Shown: positions 1 through 8,527 of the stretch, one piece after another
How the letters are laid out: each line of letters begins with the position of its first letter
How positions within the stretch are numbered: position 1 is the first letter of the stretch
DNA from: Falsiroseomonas sp051433195
GTDB taxonomy: Bacteria; Pseudomonadota; Alphaproteobacteria; Acetobacterales; Acetobacteraceae
Length of the DNA: 64,000 nucleotides
Assembly: GCF_051433195.1 (NCBI RefSeq)
Contig: NZ_JBHMFT010000019.1
Location: forward strand, 35,890-99,889
Reading direction: 5' to 3'
Program-made: the position numbers and the translations under genes
Notes under the pieces: generated by a model
The model's database searches: none
The model's input: only the letters and a program-made list of their open reading frames with translations
What the model was told of the DNA's origin: nothing

Positions 1-498
1 GACGACGCGCGCCCGGGCCGCGGGCGCCACCTGCGCCTGCCCTTCGGGACGGGCCTCAAGCTCGGCCCAGGCGGTGCCCAGCAGCGCAACATCGGGCTCG
101 ATCTGCTCCAGCGCGTCCTGCAGGCCGGTGAGGATATCGGCATGGTCCAGGATGCTGCGGGTCGCCGATTCCTCGGCACCGGCCAGCAGCGGCAGCCGGC
201 TCAGCAGGATCTCGTAGCGCTGCTCCAGGTCGGCGCCGCTGGTGCCGCGCCCCAGCCGCAGCAGCGCCGCCTCGAAGCGGTGCAACTCCACCAGCGCCTG
301 GGTGCTGAACCAGACCGAGACGCGCTGGCTGCTGGCCTCAAGCCGCGATTGCTCCCGCGCCCGTTGCAGCGCGAGGCCCACCGACAGCACGAACAGCACG
401 CCGGCCGCCAGCAGCAGGGCCGCGGTGATCCGGGGCTGCGGCCCGAGCAGCGCGGCCCGGGCGGGCCTCACCTGCGCCTTGCGGCCCGACCGCGGCAT
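1..498 (-). CDS. N-terminal part of a membrane-anchored sensor protein (truncated by window edge)
   Basis: The frame runs from an ATG at 498 off the left edge, so only about 166 N-terminal residues are visible. They show a short basic cytoplasmic tail, one hydrophobic membrane segment at about residues 21-43 (alanine- and leucine-rich), then a charged helical stretch with Glu/Arg/Leu patterns resembling the periplasmic sensory region of two-component kinases or GGDEF proteins. The start lies 6 bases after the stop of the upstream periplasmic oxidoreductase-like gene, so the two are probably co-transcribed. No catalytic domain is in view, so histidine kinase versus diguanylate cyclase cannot be decided here. 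Confidence 0.55.
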   Translation of the reverse strand, partial: MPRSGRKAQVRPARAALLGPQPRITAALLLAAGVLFVLSVGLALQRAREQSRLEASSQRVSVWFSTQALVELHRFEAALLRLGRGTSGADLEQRYEILLSRLPLLAGAEESATRSILDHADILTGLQDALEQIEPDVALLGTAWAELEARPEGQAQVAPAARARVV

Positions 499-504
499 GC
501 CGGC

Positions 505-993
505 TCAGCCGACGTGGATCTGGGCAAGCTGCCAGATGGCGCGTTCGCGGAACACCGGCGTGTCCAACTCCGGCCGTTCGGTCCAGGGGTACAAAAGCCA
601 GATGGGACCGCGGTCGCGGACCCGCATCGGCACGCCGTCATGCCGCGTCGCCAGGATGGCGCCGTGCCGCGTCGCGTCCTCCACCGGCAGGGTCACGGCA
701 TAGTCGTTCAGCGCCACGGCGCGCAGGCTGTCTCCCTCGGCCCGCACCGCCTCCAGCACCCGCGCCAGCGGGACGCCGGAGAAGTGCTGCGGCGCCGATC
801 CGGTCCAGGCGGTGCGCGTCACCAGCGGGACGGTGCCGAGGCCCTCCAGCCGCGGCAGGTCGAAGACGGCCTCGCGCCCCGGCACGCCGGCGAAGGTCCC
901 GGTGACACGCAGGACCGGCCGGCCCTGGGCCGCCGCATCGCGGGGCGGCCAGACGGCGAGCGTCAGGAGGGCGGCAAGGGCGCGGCGGTGCAT
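505..993 (-). CDS. Periplasmic molybdopterin-dependent oxidoreductase-like protein
   Basis: This 162-residue protein has a clear N-terminal signal peptide (basic start, Leu/Ala core, Ala-Gln-Gly around residue 22). The rest resembles the small oxidoreductase molybdopterin-binding fold of sulfite-oxidase relatives: a phrase close to TAWTGSAPQHFSGVPLARVL, then NDYAVTLPVED and a final IWLLYPW stretch. I see no cysteine at the usual Mo-ligand position, so it may be a sensory or cofactor-free relative. It is followed within 6 bases by a membrane sensor gene. In other proteobacteria such proteins often sit next to sensor kinases or GGDEF proteins, which suggests it supplies the periplasmic input. 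Confidence 0.6.
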   Translation of the reverse strand: MHRRALAALLTLAVWPPRDAAAQGRPVLRVTGTFAGVPGREAVFDLPRLEGLGTVPLVTRTAWTGSAPQHFSGVPLARVLEAVRAEGDSLRAVALNDYAVTLPVEDATRHGAILATRHDGVPMRVRDRGPIWLLYPWTERPELDTPVFRERAIWQLAQIHVG

Positions 994-1072
994 GCGAGAT
1001 CTCCGGAAGCGGAAGCCGCGCGCAGTTTTTCCGCCGGAGCCGACAGTATGGGCCGCAAGGGTGAACGATGCG

Positions 1073-4000
1073 TTAAGACGCCTCGACCATCTCCACCGCG
1101 CGCTGGAGATCGACGCTCAGCAGCCGGCTGACGCCGCGTTCCTGCATGGTCACGCCGTACAGGCGATGCATCCGCGCCATGGTCAGCGGGTGGTGCGTCA
1201 CGATCAGGAAGCGGGTGCCGCCGCGGCCGGCGGCATCGGGGGCCGCCATCACCTCCAGCAGGTCGCACAGCCGTTCCACATTGGCGTCGTCCAGCGGCGC
1301 ATCCACCTCGTCCAGCACGCAGACCGGGGCCGGGTTGCAGCGGAACACGGCGAAGACGAGGGACAGCGCCGTCAGCGCCTGCTCGCCGCCCGACAGCAGC
1401 GCGAGCGAGGACAGCTTCTTGCCCGGCGGCTCGGCGAAGATCTCGAGCCCCGCCTCCAGCGGATCGTCGGAGCCCACCAGCGCCAGATGCGCGCGGCCGC
1501 CGCCGAACAGGCGGGTGAACAGGGCGCGGAACTCGGTATCCACCTTGTCGAAGACCACGCGCAGGCGTTCGCGGCCCTCGCGGTTCAGGTGGCCGATGGA
1601 ACCGCGCAGCTTGGCGATGGCGGTGGCGACTTCCTGGCGTTCCGATTCGATGCGGGCGCGCGTCGCATCCAGGTCGTTCAACTCGGTCTCGGCGCGCAGG
1701 TTGACCGGGCCCATCTCTTCCCGCTCGCGGGTCAGGCGGTCCAGTTTTTTCCGAGACTTCTCCTCGGCCTGGTCGGTGAGGTCGGCGACCTCCTCCGGCA
1801 GCGGCGGATGCGCCTCGCCGAGCCGTTCGACGATGCGTTCCTCCACCGCCAGCGCGGCGGCCTCCGCCTGGCCGGCGGTGCCTTCCGCGCGCAGCTGCGC
1901 CTCCCGCGCGGTGGCGAAGGCGGCATCGGCGCTGCGGCGGGCCAGGGCCGATTCGCGGTCCTCGGCCTCCGCGGCGGCAAGCGTCCTGGCGGCGGCGGCA
2001 TGGGCAGCCTCGGCTTCGGCCAGCGCGCGGCCGGCGCTGGCGCGCTGCGCGGCGGCGATCTCGGGCGCCTCGGCCAAGGCGTCGCGCTCGGCGGCGGCCT
2101 CGGCAGCGCGGGTGGCGAGGTCGGCGCGGCGGCTGGCGGCCTCGGCGCGGCGCCGCGCCCATTCGGCGCGCTCCGGCCCGATGGCGGCCTGGCGGGTGGC
2201 GATGCGGCCGGATTCGGCGCCGAGCGTGGCGCGGGCGTCGCGGCAACCGGCCTCGTCGGCGCGCGCGGCGGCAAGCCCGGCGCGGGCGCGCTCCACCTCG
2301 GCGCGCAGCGCGGCGAGGTCCGGCGCGGCCTGCCGGCTGGCGCGGGCCTCCGCCAGGGCGGCGTCGGCGGCATCGCGCTCGGCGGTGGTGCGGGCGAGTT
2401 CGGGGGTCAGGGCCGCCAGCCGCGCCTCGGCCTCGGCGGCGCGGGCGGACAGGCTGCGGGCGGCGTCGCGGGCGGCGGCGAGGCGCTGTTCTGCCCCGCG
2501 CCGGGCCTCGCGCGCCGCCGATTCGGCGCGGATCGCAGCGGCTTCCTCGGCCGCTGCGGTGGTGCGGGATTGCCGGGCTGTGGCCGCATTGGGCGCTGCG
2601 GCGCGAGCCAGCCGCGCCGTTTCCAGCGCCGCGGCGGCGGCCTGGGTTTCCGTCTCCAGCCGCGCCAGTTGCGGCGCCAGGGCGGCGAGGCGTTGCTGCG
2701 CCTGCTGGTCGCGGGCGGTCAGCCGCTCCAGCGCCGTCGCGGCCGCGCCCTGGCGGCGTTCGGCGGCGGCGCGCTGGTCGCGGTGCCGGGCTTCGGCGCC
2801 GCGCGCCTGCTGTTCATCGGCGGCGGCCTCGGCGCGGGTCGCGGCGGCGGTGGCGGCGGCCGCCTCCGCCTGGTCCAGCCGGGCCCCGGCGGCGCGCAGC
2901 GCGTTGCGCTGGGCGAGGCGGACGGCGCCGGGGGTGGGAATGCCCGCCGCCAGGCAATGCCCATCCCAGCGCCAGACCGCGCCATCCTCCGTCACCAGGG
3001 CCTGGCCGGGCTTCAGCAGCGGCAGCAGCGCGGCGCCATCCGTGCCCTTCGGCAGCAGGCCGACCTGGGACAGCGCGCGGGACAGCGCATCCGGCGCCTC
3101 CACCAGCCGGGCCAGCGGCGTGGCGCCGGCGGGCAGCGGGGGCATCGGGTCGAGCGGCGGCAGCGCGCGCCAGTGGCGGGGCGAATCCTCGTCCAGCGCC
3201 GAGTCCAGCCCATCGCCCATCGCGGCGCCAAGGGCCGCTTCCAGGCCGGGCGGCACGCCGATGCGGTCCAGCACCGCCTCGCCACCACCCACCTCGCGCG
3301 CGCGCAGGACCTCGGCCAGGGCGGCGGCCTCGGCGGCGGCGCGGGCGCGGGCGGCCTCGGCCTCGCTGGCGGCGGCGCGGGCGGCTTCGTGGCGGGACTG
3401 CGCGGCGGTGCGGGCCTTCTCGGCCGCTTCTAGCGCGGCGCGCGCCTCGGCCAAGGCGGCGGCGGCGGCGGTGGCTTCGGTGCGGGCGGCGGCGAGGTCG
3501 GCTTCCGGCACCGCGCCGGCACGGGCGGCGTCGCGCTCGGCGGTCAGGCGGGCAGCCTGCTCGGCGGCGCGGCGGGCAGCGGTCTCGGCGGCCTGCAATT
3601 CGGCGGAGGCGCGGGATTCGGTCGCCTCGGCCTCGGCGGAAAGCCGGCGGGCGGATTCGTGCGCGGCCTGGGCGCCGGCGCGGGCGGCCTCGGCGGCGGA
3701 CAGCGCCGATTCGGCGTTGCCGAGGGCCGATTCGGCAGCGCCCACCTGGTCCGCGGCAGCGGCCAGCGCCGAACCGGGCACCACGGCACGACTGGCGGCC
3801 GCATGGTCCGCCGCGATCTTCGCAAACTGGTGCGCCAGGCGCTCGGCGCGCGTCGCCGCCTCGGCCTCGGCGGCGGCGAGCGCATTGGCCTGGGCGGCGG
3901 CCTCGGCGGCGTGTTCGGTGGCGCGGTCGGCGGCCTCGGCGGCGGCTTCGACGGCGGCAATGGCCGCGGTCTCCGCCGCCTCGGCGCGCGCCAGGCGCTG

Positions 4001-5155
4001 CGGCAGTTCGGCGGCGGCGGCGACCAGTTCCTCGGCCTCGGCATCGAGCCGGGCCTCGGCCGCGCCGGCATCGGCATCGACGCGCGCCGCATGTTCCAGG
4101 TCCCGCGCCAGCGCGGCGTGGCGCGACTCGGCCCCGGCCAGCGCCTCCCGCGCGCGGGTCTCCTCGGCGCCGAGCGTCTCGGCCTCGACCCGGCGACGCT
4201 CCAGCGCGGTGCGGGCGGTGGCCTCGGCGGCGCGGGGCGCGGGCAGGCCGCGCTCGGCGTCGAAGGCGCGGCGTGCGGCGGCCTCGGCCTGCGCCTCGGC
4301 GTCCGCGGTGGCGCGGCGGGCGGTGCCGAAGACATCGCGGGCGTGCCGCAGGCTGGCCTGGGCGCGGGCGCGCAGGATCGCCAGCCACTCCACCTCCGCA
4401 TCCCGCACCAGGCCGGACAGGTTGCGGTAGCGCGCGGCCTGGCGGGCCTGGCGTTGCAGGTTCTGGCGCCCGGCCTCCATCTGGCCGATCAGGTCCTCGG
4501 CGCGGCCGAGATTCGTCTCGGCCTGGCGCAGCTTGAGTTCGGCCTCGTGCTTGCGGGCGCGCAGCCCGGCGATGCCGGCGGCCTCCTCCAGCACCGCGCG
4601 GCGTTCCTCCGGCTTGGCGGAGATCAGCGCGGAGACGCGGCCCTGGCTGACCATGGCGGAGGACCGGGCGCCGGAGCCGATATCGGCGAACATCGTCTGC
4701 ACGTCGCGGGCGCGCAGTTCCCGCCCGTTGACGCGGAACGAACTGCCCTCGCCCCGCGCGATTTTCCGCGAGATTTCAAGGTCGGTGGCTTCGGCATTGG
4801 GCGGCGGCGCCAGCCCGGCCGCTTCCTCCAGCACCAGGGTCACCTCGGCCAGGTTGCGGCCCGGCCGGGTGGAGGTGCCCGCGAAGATGATGTCGTCCAT
4901 CTCGCCGCCGCGCATGGACCGGGCGTTGGTCTCGCCCATCGCCCAGCGCAGCGCCTCCACCACGTTGGACTTGCCGCAGCCATTCGGGCCGACGATGCCG
5001 GTCAGGCCCGGCATCACCTCCACCACCGTCGCCTCGGCGAAGGATTTGAAGCCGGCGATGCGCAGCCGGGTCAGCCTCGCGTGGCGCGCGGCTTCGGCCT
5101 GGGCATCGCTGCGGGCCGGCTCCTCGGGAGTCTCGGGTGTCGGCGCCACTTCCAT
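1073..5155 (-). CDS. smc: Chromosome segregation ATPase SMC
   Basis: SMC organises and compacts the chromosome as an ATP-driven homodimer, with ScpA/ScpB as partners. The 1360-residue product has a Walker A motif GPNGCGKS at about residues 56-63, long alanine- and glutamate-rich coiled-coil arms, and a hinge domain at about residues 625-755. The C-terminal head carries the ABC signature LLSGGEQ at about residue 1252, followed by a Walker B ending in CVLDEVDAPLDD. I chose the ATG at 5155, just after the stop of the DsbA-like gene (4-base gap); the longer open frame runs back over that gene in a frame lacking SMC similarity. At 1360 residues it is longer than the usual 1150-1200, the excess being in the Ala-rich arms. 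The preceding dsbA-like and DUF721 genes form a common alphaproteobacterial order. Confidence 0.96.
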   Translation of the reverse strand: MEVAPTPETPEEPARSDAQAEAARHARLTRLRIAGFKSFAEATVVEVMPGLTGIVGPNGCGKSNVVEALRWAMGETNARSMRGGEMDDIIFAGTSTRPGRNLAEVTLVLEEAAGLAPPPNAEATDLEISRKIARGEGSSFRVNGRELRARDVQTMFADIGSGARSSAMVSQGRVSALISAKPEERRAVLEEAAGIAGLRARKHEAELKLRQAETNLGRAEDLIGQMEAGRQNLQRQARQAARYRNLSGLVRDAEVEWLAILRARAQASLRHARDVFGTARRATADAEAQAEAAARRAFDAERGLPAPRAAEATARTALERRRVEAETLGAEETRAREALAGAESRHAALARDLEHAARVDADAGAAEARLDAEAEELVAAAAELPQRLARAEAAETAAIAAVEAAAEAADRATEHAAEAAAQANALAAAEAEAATRAERLAHQFAKIAADHAAASRAVVPGSALAAAADQVGAAESALGNAESALSAAEAARAGAQAAHESARRLSAEAEATESRASAELQAAETAARRAAEQAARLTAERDAARAGAVPEADLAAARTEATAAAAALAEARAALEAAEKARTAAQSRHEAARAAASEAEAARARAAAEAAALAEVLRAREVGGGEAVLDRIGVPPGLEAALGAAMGDGLDSALDEDSPRHWRALPPLDPMPPLPAGATPLARLVEAPDALSRALSQVGLLPKGTDGAALLPLLKPGQALVTEDGAVWRWDGHCLAAGIPTPGAVRLAQRNALRAAGARLDQAEAAAATAAATRAEAAADEQQARGAEARHRDQRAAAERRQGAAATALERLTARDQQAQQRLAALAPQLARLETETQAAAAALETARLARAAAPNAATARQSRTTAAAEEAAAIRAESAAREARRGAEQRLAAARDAARSLSARAAEAEARLAALTPELARTTAERDAADAALAEARASRQAAPDLAALRAEVERARAGLAAARADEAGCRDARATLGAESGRIATRQAAIGPERAEWARRRAEAASRRADLATRAAEAAAERDALAEAPEIAAAQRASAGRALAEAEAAHAAAARTLAAAEAEDRESALARRSADAAFATAREAQLRAEGTAGQAEAAALAVEERIVERLGEAHPPLPEEVADLTDQAEEKSRKKLDRLTREREEMGPVNLRAETELNDLDATRARIESERQEVATAIAKLRGSIGHLNREGRERLRVVFDKVDTEFRALFTRLFGGGRAHLALVGSDDPLEAGLEIFAEPPGKKLSSLALLSGGEQALTALSLVFAVFRCNPAPVCVLDEVDAPLDDANVERLCDLLEVMAAPDAAGRGGTRFLIVTHHPLTMARMHRLYGVTMQERGVSRLLSVDLQRAVEMVEAS

Positions 5156-5159
5156 GGGT

Positions 5160-5801
5160 TCAGCGGGTCTCGGCGACCAGGGCGGCGAAACGGCCGAAGG
5201 CCATGTTGCCCGGCACGGTACGGTTGCCGAAGACGAAGCTCGGCGTGGAGGACACGTTGTGCTGCTGCTGCCCCGCCACCCGCGCCGCCAAAATCGCCCG
5301 CGCCAGGGCCTGGTCGGTGATCGCGGCATCGAATTGCGGGCGCCCCATGCCGGCCAGAGCGGCGAGCTTGAACAGCTCCTCCCGCGGGTCGGCGCTGCGG
5401 CTGAAGGCCCAGCGATCCTGCGAGGACAGCAGCGCGGAGATGAAGGGCTCGTAGCGTTCCGGCGGCAGGCTGCGCGCCACCGCGGCCCCGGCCAGCGCCA
5501 GCGCATCCAGCGGGAAGTCGCGGAACACCATCCGCATGCGGCCGGTCTCCACCAGGTCCTTCTTCACCTGCGGCCAGGTCTGGGTGTGGAAGGCCGCGCA
5601 ATGGCCGCAGGTGAGGGAGAAATACTCGATGACCGTCACCGGCGCGTCGGCACGGCCGAGGCTGCGCTCCGTCATGCGCGGGTCATCCGCGGCCAGCGCC
5701 TCGGGCGCCGGCGGGGTCCATTGGGCCCAGGCGGCTGCGGGCAGCAGCAGGGCGGCCGAAGCCCCGGCGGCGAGGGTGAGAAGGGTGCGGCGGTGCAGCA
5801 T
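5160..5801 (-). CDS. DsbA-family thiol-disulfide oxidoreductase, exported
   Basis: A 213-residue exported protein of the thioredoxin-fold DsbA family, expected to introduce or shuffle disulfides in periplasmic proteins. The start at 5801 gives a typical signal peptide with a twin-arginine-like start (MLHRRTLL), an Ala/Leu core and cleavage near AWAQ. The redox motif is CGHC in the context YFSLTCGHCAAFHTQ, and the cis-proline loop reads SSTPSFVFGN. An upstream in-frame start at 5858 would lie inside the DUF721 gene and spoil the signal peptide. It sits between the DUF721 gene and smc with a 4-base gap to smc, so it is probably transcribed with them, although a functional link to chromosome segregation is not implied. 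Confidence 0.92.
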   Translation of the reverse strand: MLHRRTLLTLAAGASAALLLPAAAWAQWTPPAPEALAADDPRMTERSLGRADAPVTVIEYFSLTCGHCAAFHTQTWPQVKKDLVETGRMRMVFRDFPLDALALAGAAVARSLPPERYEPFISALLSSQDRWAFSRSADPREELFKLAALAGMGRPQFDAAITDQALARAILAARVAGQQQHNVSSTPSFVFGNRTVPGNMAFGRFAALVAETR

Positions 5802-5854
5802 CGTGGAGCCTCCGGCAGGTGGAACAGCCCGGTATATGGGGTGTTCCCGCATGA

Positions 5855-6316
5855 TCACCGCTTCCGATAGACGCCGAGCGCCAGCTTTGCCAGGGCATCG
5901 CGCAACTCACCCTCCGGCATCGCGGCCAGCCGGGCCTCGACATCCCCCGGCAGCACCACCGGGCGCGGGCGCGGCCTGGGCGGGGTGCCGCCAGCGACGG
6001 CCTGCTGCACGAACCGCAGCCGCTCCACCGCCACCCGCCCGAGATGGGCGTTGATGCGGGAGATCAGTTCCGGCGCCAAATGCTGCAATTCCATCGCCAC
6101 CGGGCCGGCGCAGGCCAGGGTCAGCGTGCCGGCGGTGATGCGCAGCGGCTGGGTGACGGCGGACAGCGCCGGGCCGACGATCGCCGCCCAATCCGCCATC
6201 AGCAGCGCCCCGGCCGGGCTGCGCTTGCGGAAGGCCGGGCGGGTCAGCCGGTGGATCATCACCGAAACCGGCAGGGGGCCTGTCGGAAAGCGGCGGCCTT
6301 CGCCATTCTCTGCCAT
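5855..6316 (-). CDS. DUF721 (DciA-like) protein
   Basis: This 153-residue protein matches the DUF721 family. Members include DciA, the ancestral loader or partner of the replicative helicase DnaB in bacteria lacking DnaC. The conserved N-terminal half reads like ADWAAIVGPALSAVTQPLRI, then LTLACAGPVAMELQHLAPELI and RINAHLGRVAVERLRFVQ, as expected of the KH-like domain; the C-terminal third is a proline/arginine linker and a short helix. The start codon is at 6316, only 2 bases from the divergent mutY start. The dsbA-like gene follows after 53 bases. The role in helicase loading is inferred from the family. Confidence 0.85.
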   Translation of the reverse strand: MAENGEGRRFPTGPLPVSVMIHRLTRPAFRKRSPAGALLMADWAAIVGPALSAVTQPLRITAGTLTLACAGPVAMELQHLAPELISRINAHLGRVAVERLRFVQQAVAGGTPPRPRPRPVVLPGDVEARLAAMPEGELRDALAKLALGVYRKR

Positions 6317-6318
6317 GC

Positions 6319-7401
6319 GTGACCCCTCCCTCCCCTTCCCTGCTGCTCGACTGGTACGACCGCCACCGCCGGGTGCTGCCCTGGCGGCTGGCGACCGGGA
6401 CGCCCGACCCTTACCGCGTCTGGCTGTCCGAGGTCATGCTGCAACAGACGACGGTGGCCGCCGTCGGACCCCGCTATACACGATTCCTGGCGCGGTTTCC
6501 GACCGTCGCGGCGCTGGCGGCCGCGGCGTGGGAGGAGGTGGCGGAGGAATGGGCCGGCCTCGGCTACTACGCCCGCGCGCGCAACCTGCATGCGGGGGCC
6601 AAGGCGCTGGCGGCGCAGGGGTTTCCACGAACCGGGGAGGGGCTGCGGGCGATCCCGGGCATCGGCCCCTACACCGCCTCCGCCGTCGCCGCGATCGCCT
6701 TCGGGCAGCCGGTGGTGCCGGCGGATGGCAATGTGGAGCGGGTGGCGGCGCGCATTTTTCGGGTGGAAACCCCGCTGCCGGCGGCGAAGAAGCGCCTGAC
6801 GGAGCTGGCGCAGGGCTGGATGACGGACGCTGGCGCGCGGGCGCGGCCGGGGGATTTCGCCCAGGCGCTGTTCGACCTCGGCGCCACCCTCTGCACGCCG
6901 CGCAACCCGGCCTGCGCGCTGTGTCCGTGGCGGGAGGGCTGTGCGGCCCAGGCGGCCGGCGTGCAGGCCAGCCTGCCGCGCAAGGCGGCCAAGGCCGCGC
7001 GGCCGACGCGGCACGGCGTGCATTTCCTGCTGTTCGACGACTCTGGCCGGATGCTGGTGCGGCGGCGGGCCGAGAAGGGCCTGCTCGGCGGCATGCTCGA
7101 AGTACCCGGAACGCCCTGGCGCGCGGAGCCCTGGCCGGACGCGGAGGCGCTGGCCCATGCCCCCCTGCCCGGCCCCGACTGGCGCCGCCTGCCTGGGGAG
7201 GCGCGGCACGGCTTCACCCATTTCGAACTGCGCATGACACTGCTGACCGCCCGCCTGCCCGGTGAGGCCGCGCTGCCGGGCCATGCCTGGATGAACCCCG
7301 CCGAGGCCCGCGCCGGCATGCCGAGCGTCATGCACAGGCTGCTGGACCTGCTGGACAGCCCGGCCGCGGCGATGGCAGACCGGGGCCAGGACAGCTTCTG
7401 A
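6319..7401 (+). CDS. mutY: A/G-specific adenine DNA glycosylase MutY
   Basis: MutY removes adenine mispaired with 8-oxoguanine. The 360-residue protein shows the catalytic Glu in LSEVMLQQT, a helix-hairpin-helix GIGPYTASAVAAIAFG, the following catalytic Asp in PADGNVERV, and the four-cysteine [4Fe-4S] loop with spacing C-6-C-2-C-5-C at about residues 193-209. The C-terminal NUDIX-like domain that recognises 8-oxoG is present, ending near GFTHFELRM. The start is a GTG at 6319; no in-frame ATG precedes the catalytic region. The gene diverges from DUF721 with 2 bases between start codons, so its promoter must lie inside that neighbour. bioY follows 13 bases downstream. Confidence 0.96.
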   Translation: MTPPSPSLLLDWYDRHRRVLPWRLATGTPDPYRVWLSEVMLQQTTVAAVGPRYTRFLARFPTVAALAAAAWEEVAEEWAGLGYYARARNLHAGAKALAAQGFPRTGEGLRAIPGIGPYTASAVAAIAFGQPVVPADGNVERVAARIFRVETPLPAAKKRLTELAQGWMTDAGARARPGDFAQALFDLGATLCTPRNPACALCPWREGCAAQAAGVQASLPRKAAKAARPTRHGVHFLLFDDSGRMLVRRRAEKGLLGGMLEVPGTPWRAEPWPDAEALAHAPLPGPDWRRLPGEARHGFTHFELRMTLLTARLPGEAALPGHAWMNPAEARAGMPSVMHRLLDLLDSPAAAMADRGQDSF

Positions 7402-7414
7402 GAGGCACGCCAGC

Positions 7415-7936
7415 ATGGCCATCGCATCCCTTGCCACACGCCCCACTGCGCTGCGCTTCTGCGGCATGGCCCTGCTCGGCTCCTGGCTGCTGGCGGCCTC
7501 CGCCCAGGTGACGCTGCCGATGTGGCCGGTGCCGGCCACCCTGCAAAGCCTGGTGGTGCTGCTGCTCGGCGCGCTGGGCGGGCCGGCGGCGGGTGTCGCG
7601 GCGGTGGCGGCCTACCTGGCGCAGGGCGCGGCGGGGCTGCCGGTGTTCGCCGGCGGCACGGGCGGCCTCGCGGTGCTGATGGGGCCGACGGCGGGCTACC
7701 TGCTGGGCTTCGCGCTGGCGGCATGGGTTGCGGGGCATGCGCGCGGCCTCGGCGCCTGGAGCCAGGCGGCGGTGCTGCTGGCGGCGCATCTGCTGCTGTT
7801 CGTGCCGGGCGTGGCGTGGCTCGCGGGTTATGTCGGCCTGGCGCGCGCCTTCGAGGCCGGGTTCCTGCTGTTCATCCCCGGCACGCTGGTGAAGACGGCG
7901 CTGGCGGTGGCGCTGCTGCGCGCCCTACGCCGCTAG
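7415..7936 (+). CDS. bioY: Biotin transporter BioY
   Basis: BioY is the substrate-binding membrane component of biotin ECF transporters and can also act alone. The 173-residue product is almost entirely hydrophobic with about six membrane segments. It carries the family phrases QVTLPMWPVPATLQSLVVLL near the N terminus and AAYLAQGAAGLPVFAGGTGG followed by GPTAGYLLGFALAAWVAG in the middle. No bioM/bioN ATPase or transmembrane partner genes are in the window, so it may act alone or with a shared ECF module. It follows mutY by 13 bases and its last 12 bases overlap the end of the converging P-loop kinase gene. Confidence 0.95.
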   Translation: MAIASLATRPTALRFCGMALLGSWLLAASAQVTLPMWPVPATLQSLVVLLLGALGGPAAGVAAVAAYLAQGAAGLPVFAGGTGGLAVLMGPTAGYLLGFALAAWVAGHARGLGAWSQAAVLLAAHLLLFVPGVAWLAGYVGLARAFEAGFLLFIPGTLVKTALAVALLRALRR

Positions 7937-8521
7937 CTGCGCCCGCAACGCATCCGGCAGCCCCGCCAGCAGCGCCGCGTCGGCGATGGCAGGCGGCGGT
8001 CCGGCCGCGACGAGCCGCGGTTCCGCCATCTGCGTATCCAGCACGCGCCACAGGTCGCAGGCGGCGGCGTACTGGGAAAAATTGGCGCAGGCGCGCGGGA
8101 AGCGCCGGCGCGCATCGGCCTCCGGCACCGCATGCCCGCCGGCGGTGACGCGGGCGGCGATGCGGGACAGCGCGGTTTCCACATCGGGCAGGATGCAGAA
8201 CACCAGCCGCGTCGCGAAGCCGGCCGCGCGCGCGGCGGCGAGCGTGCGCAGGTGGGTCCTGCCCGCGAGGGTGGTTTCCAGGGCGAAGCTGCGCCGATGC
8301 GAGATATGATCTGCAATGTGGTGCAGCACGGATCGCGCCGCCTTCGTCGCCGTCTCGGCATCCGGTGTTGGCGTCAGCGGCGAGTAGCCACGGGCGATTT
8401 CGTCGAGGTTGACGAAGCGCTCCGTTCCCGCCACCGCCCGCAGGTAGCGTCGGGCGTAGCTCGTCTTGCCAACACCGTTCGGCCCCGCAATCAGCCACAG
8501 CGTCGGCGTGTCGGCGCCCAT
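7925..8521 (-). CDS. Zeta-toxin-like P-loop kinase/ATPase
   Basis: This 198-residue protein starts with a beta-strand and Walker A motif, AGPNGVGKTSYARR, within the first 25 residues, and continues with NLDEIARGYSPLTP and a FALETTLAG strand-turn. This layout is typical of the COG4185/zeta-toxin-like predicted kinases. Zeta toxins phosphorylate UDP-N-acetylglucosamine, but many chromosomal relatives have no known toxicity. I see no epsilon-like antitoxin next to it. It begins 6 bases after ccrM ends and is probably the last gene of the rnhB-ccrM run; its 3' end overlaps bioY by 12 bases. The substrate is unknown. Confidence 0.8.
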   Translation of the reverse strand: MGADTPTLWLIAGPNGVGKTSYARRYLRAVAGTERFVNLDEIARGYSPLTPTPDAETATKAARSVLHHIADHISHRRSFALETTLAGRTHLRTLAAARAAGFATRLVFCILPDVETALSRIAARVTAGGHAVPEADARRRFPRACANFSQYAAACDLWRVLDTQMAEPRLVAAGPPPAIADAALLAGLPDALRAQLAA

Positions 8522-8527
8522 CCTGGG

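Noticed and set aside
812..4430. Very long plus-strand reading frames opposite smc
   Set aside because: They are antisense shadows of the Ala-rich coiled coil; their translations are Arg/Gly/Ala-rich without domain logic, while the minus strand has clear SMC motifs.
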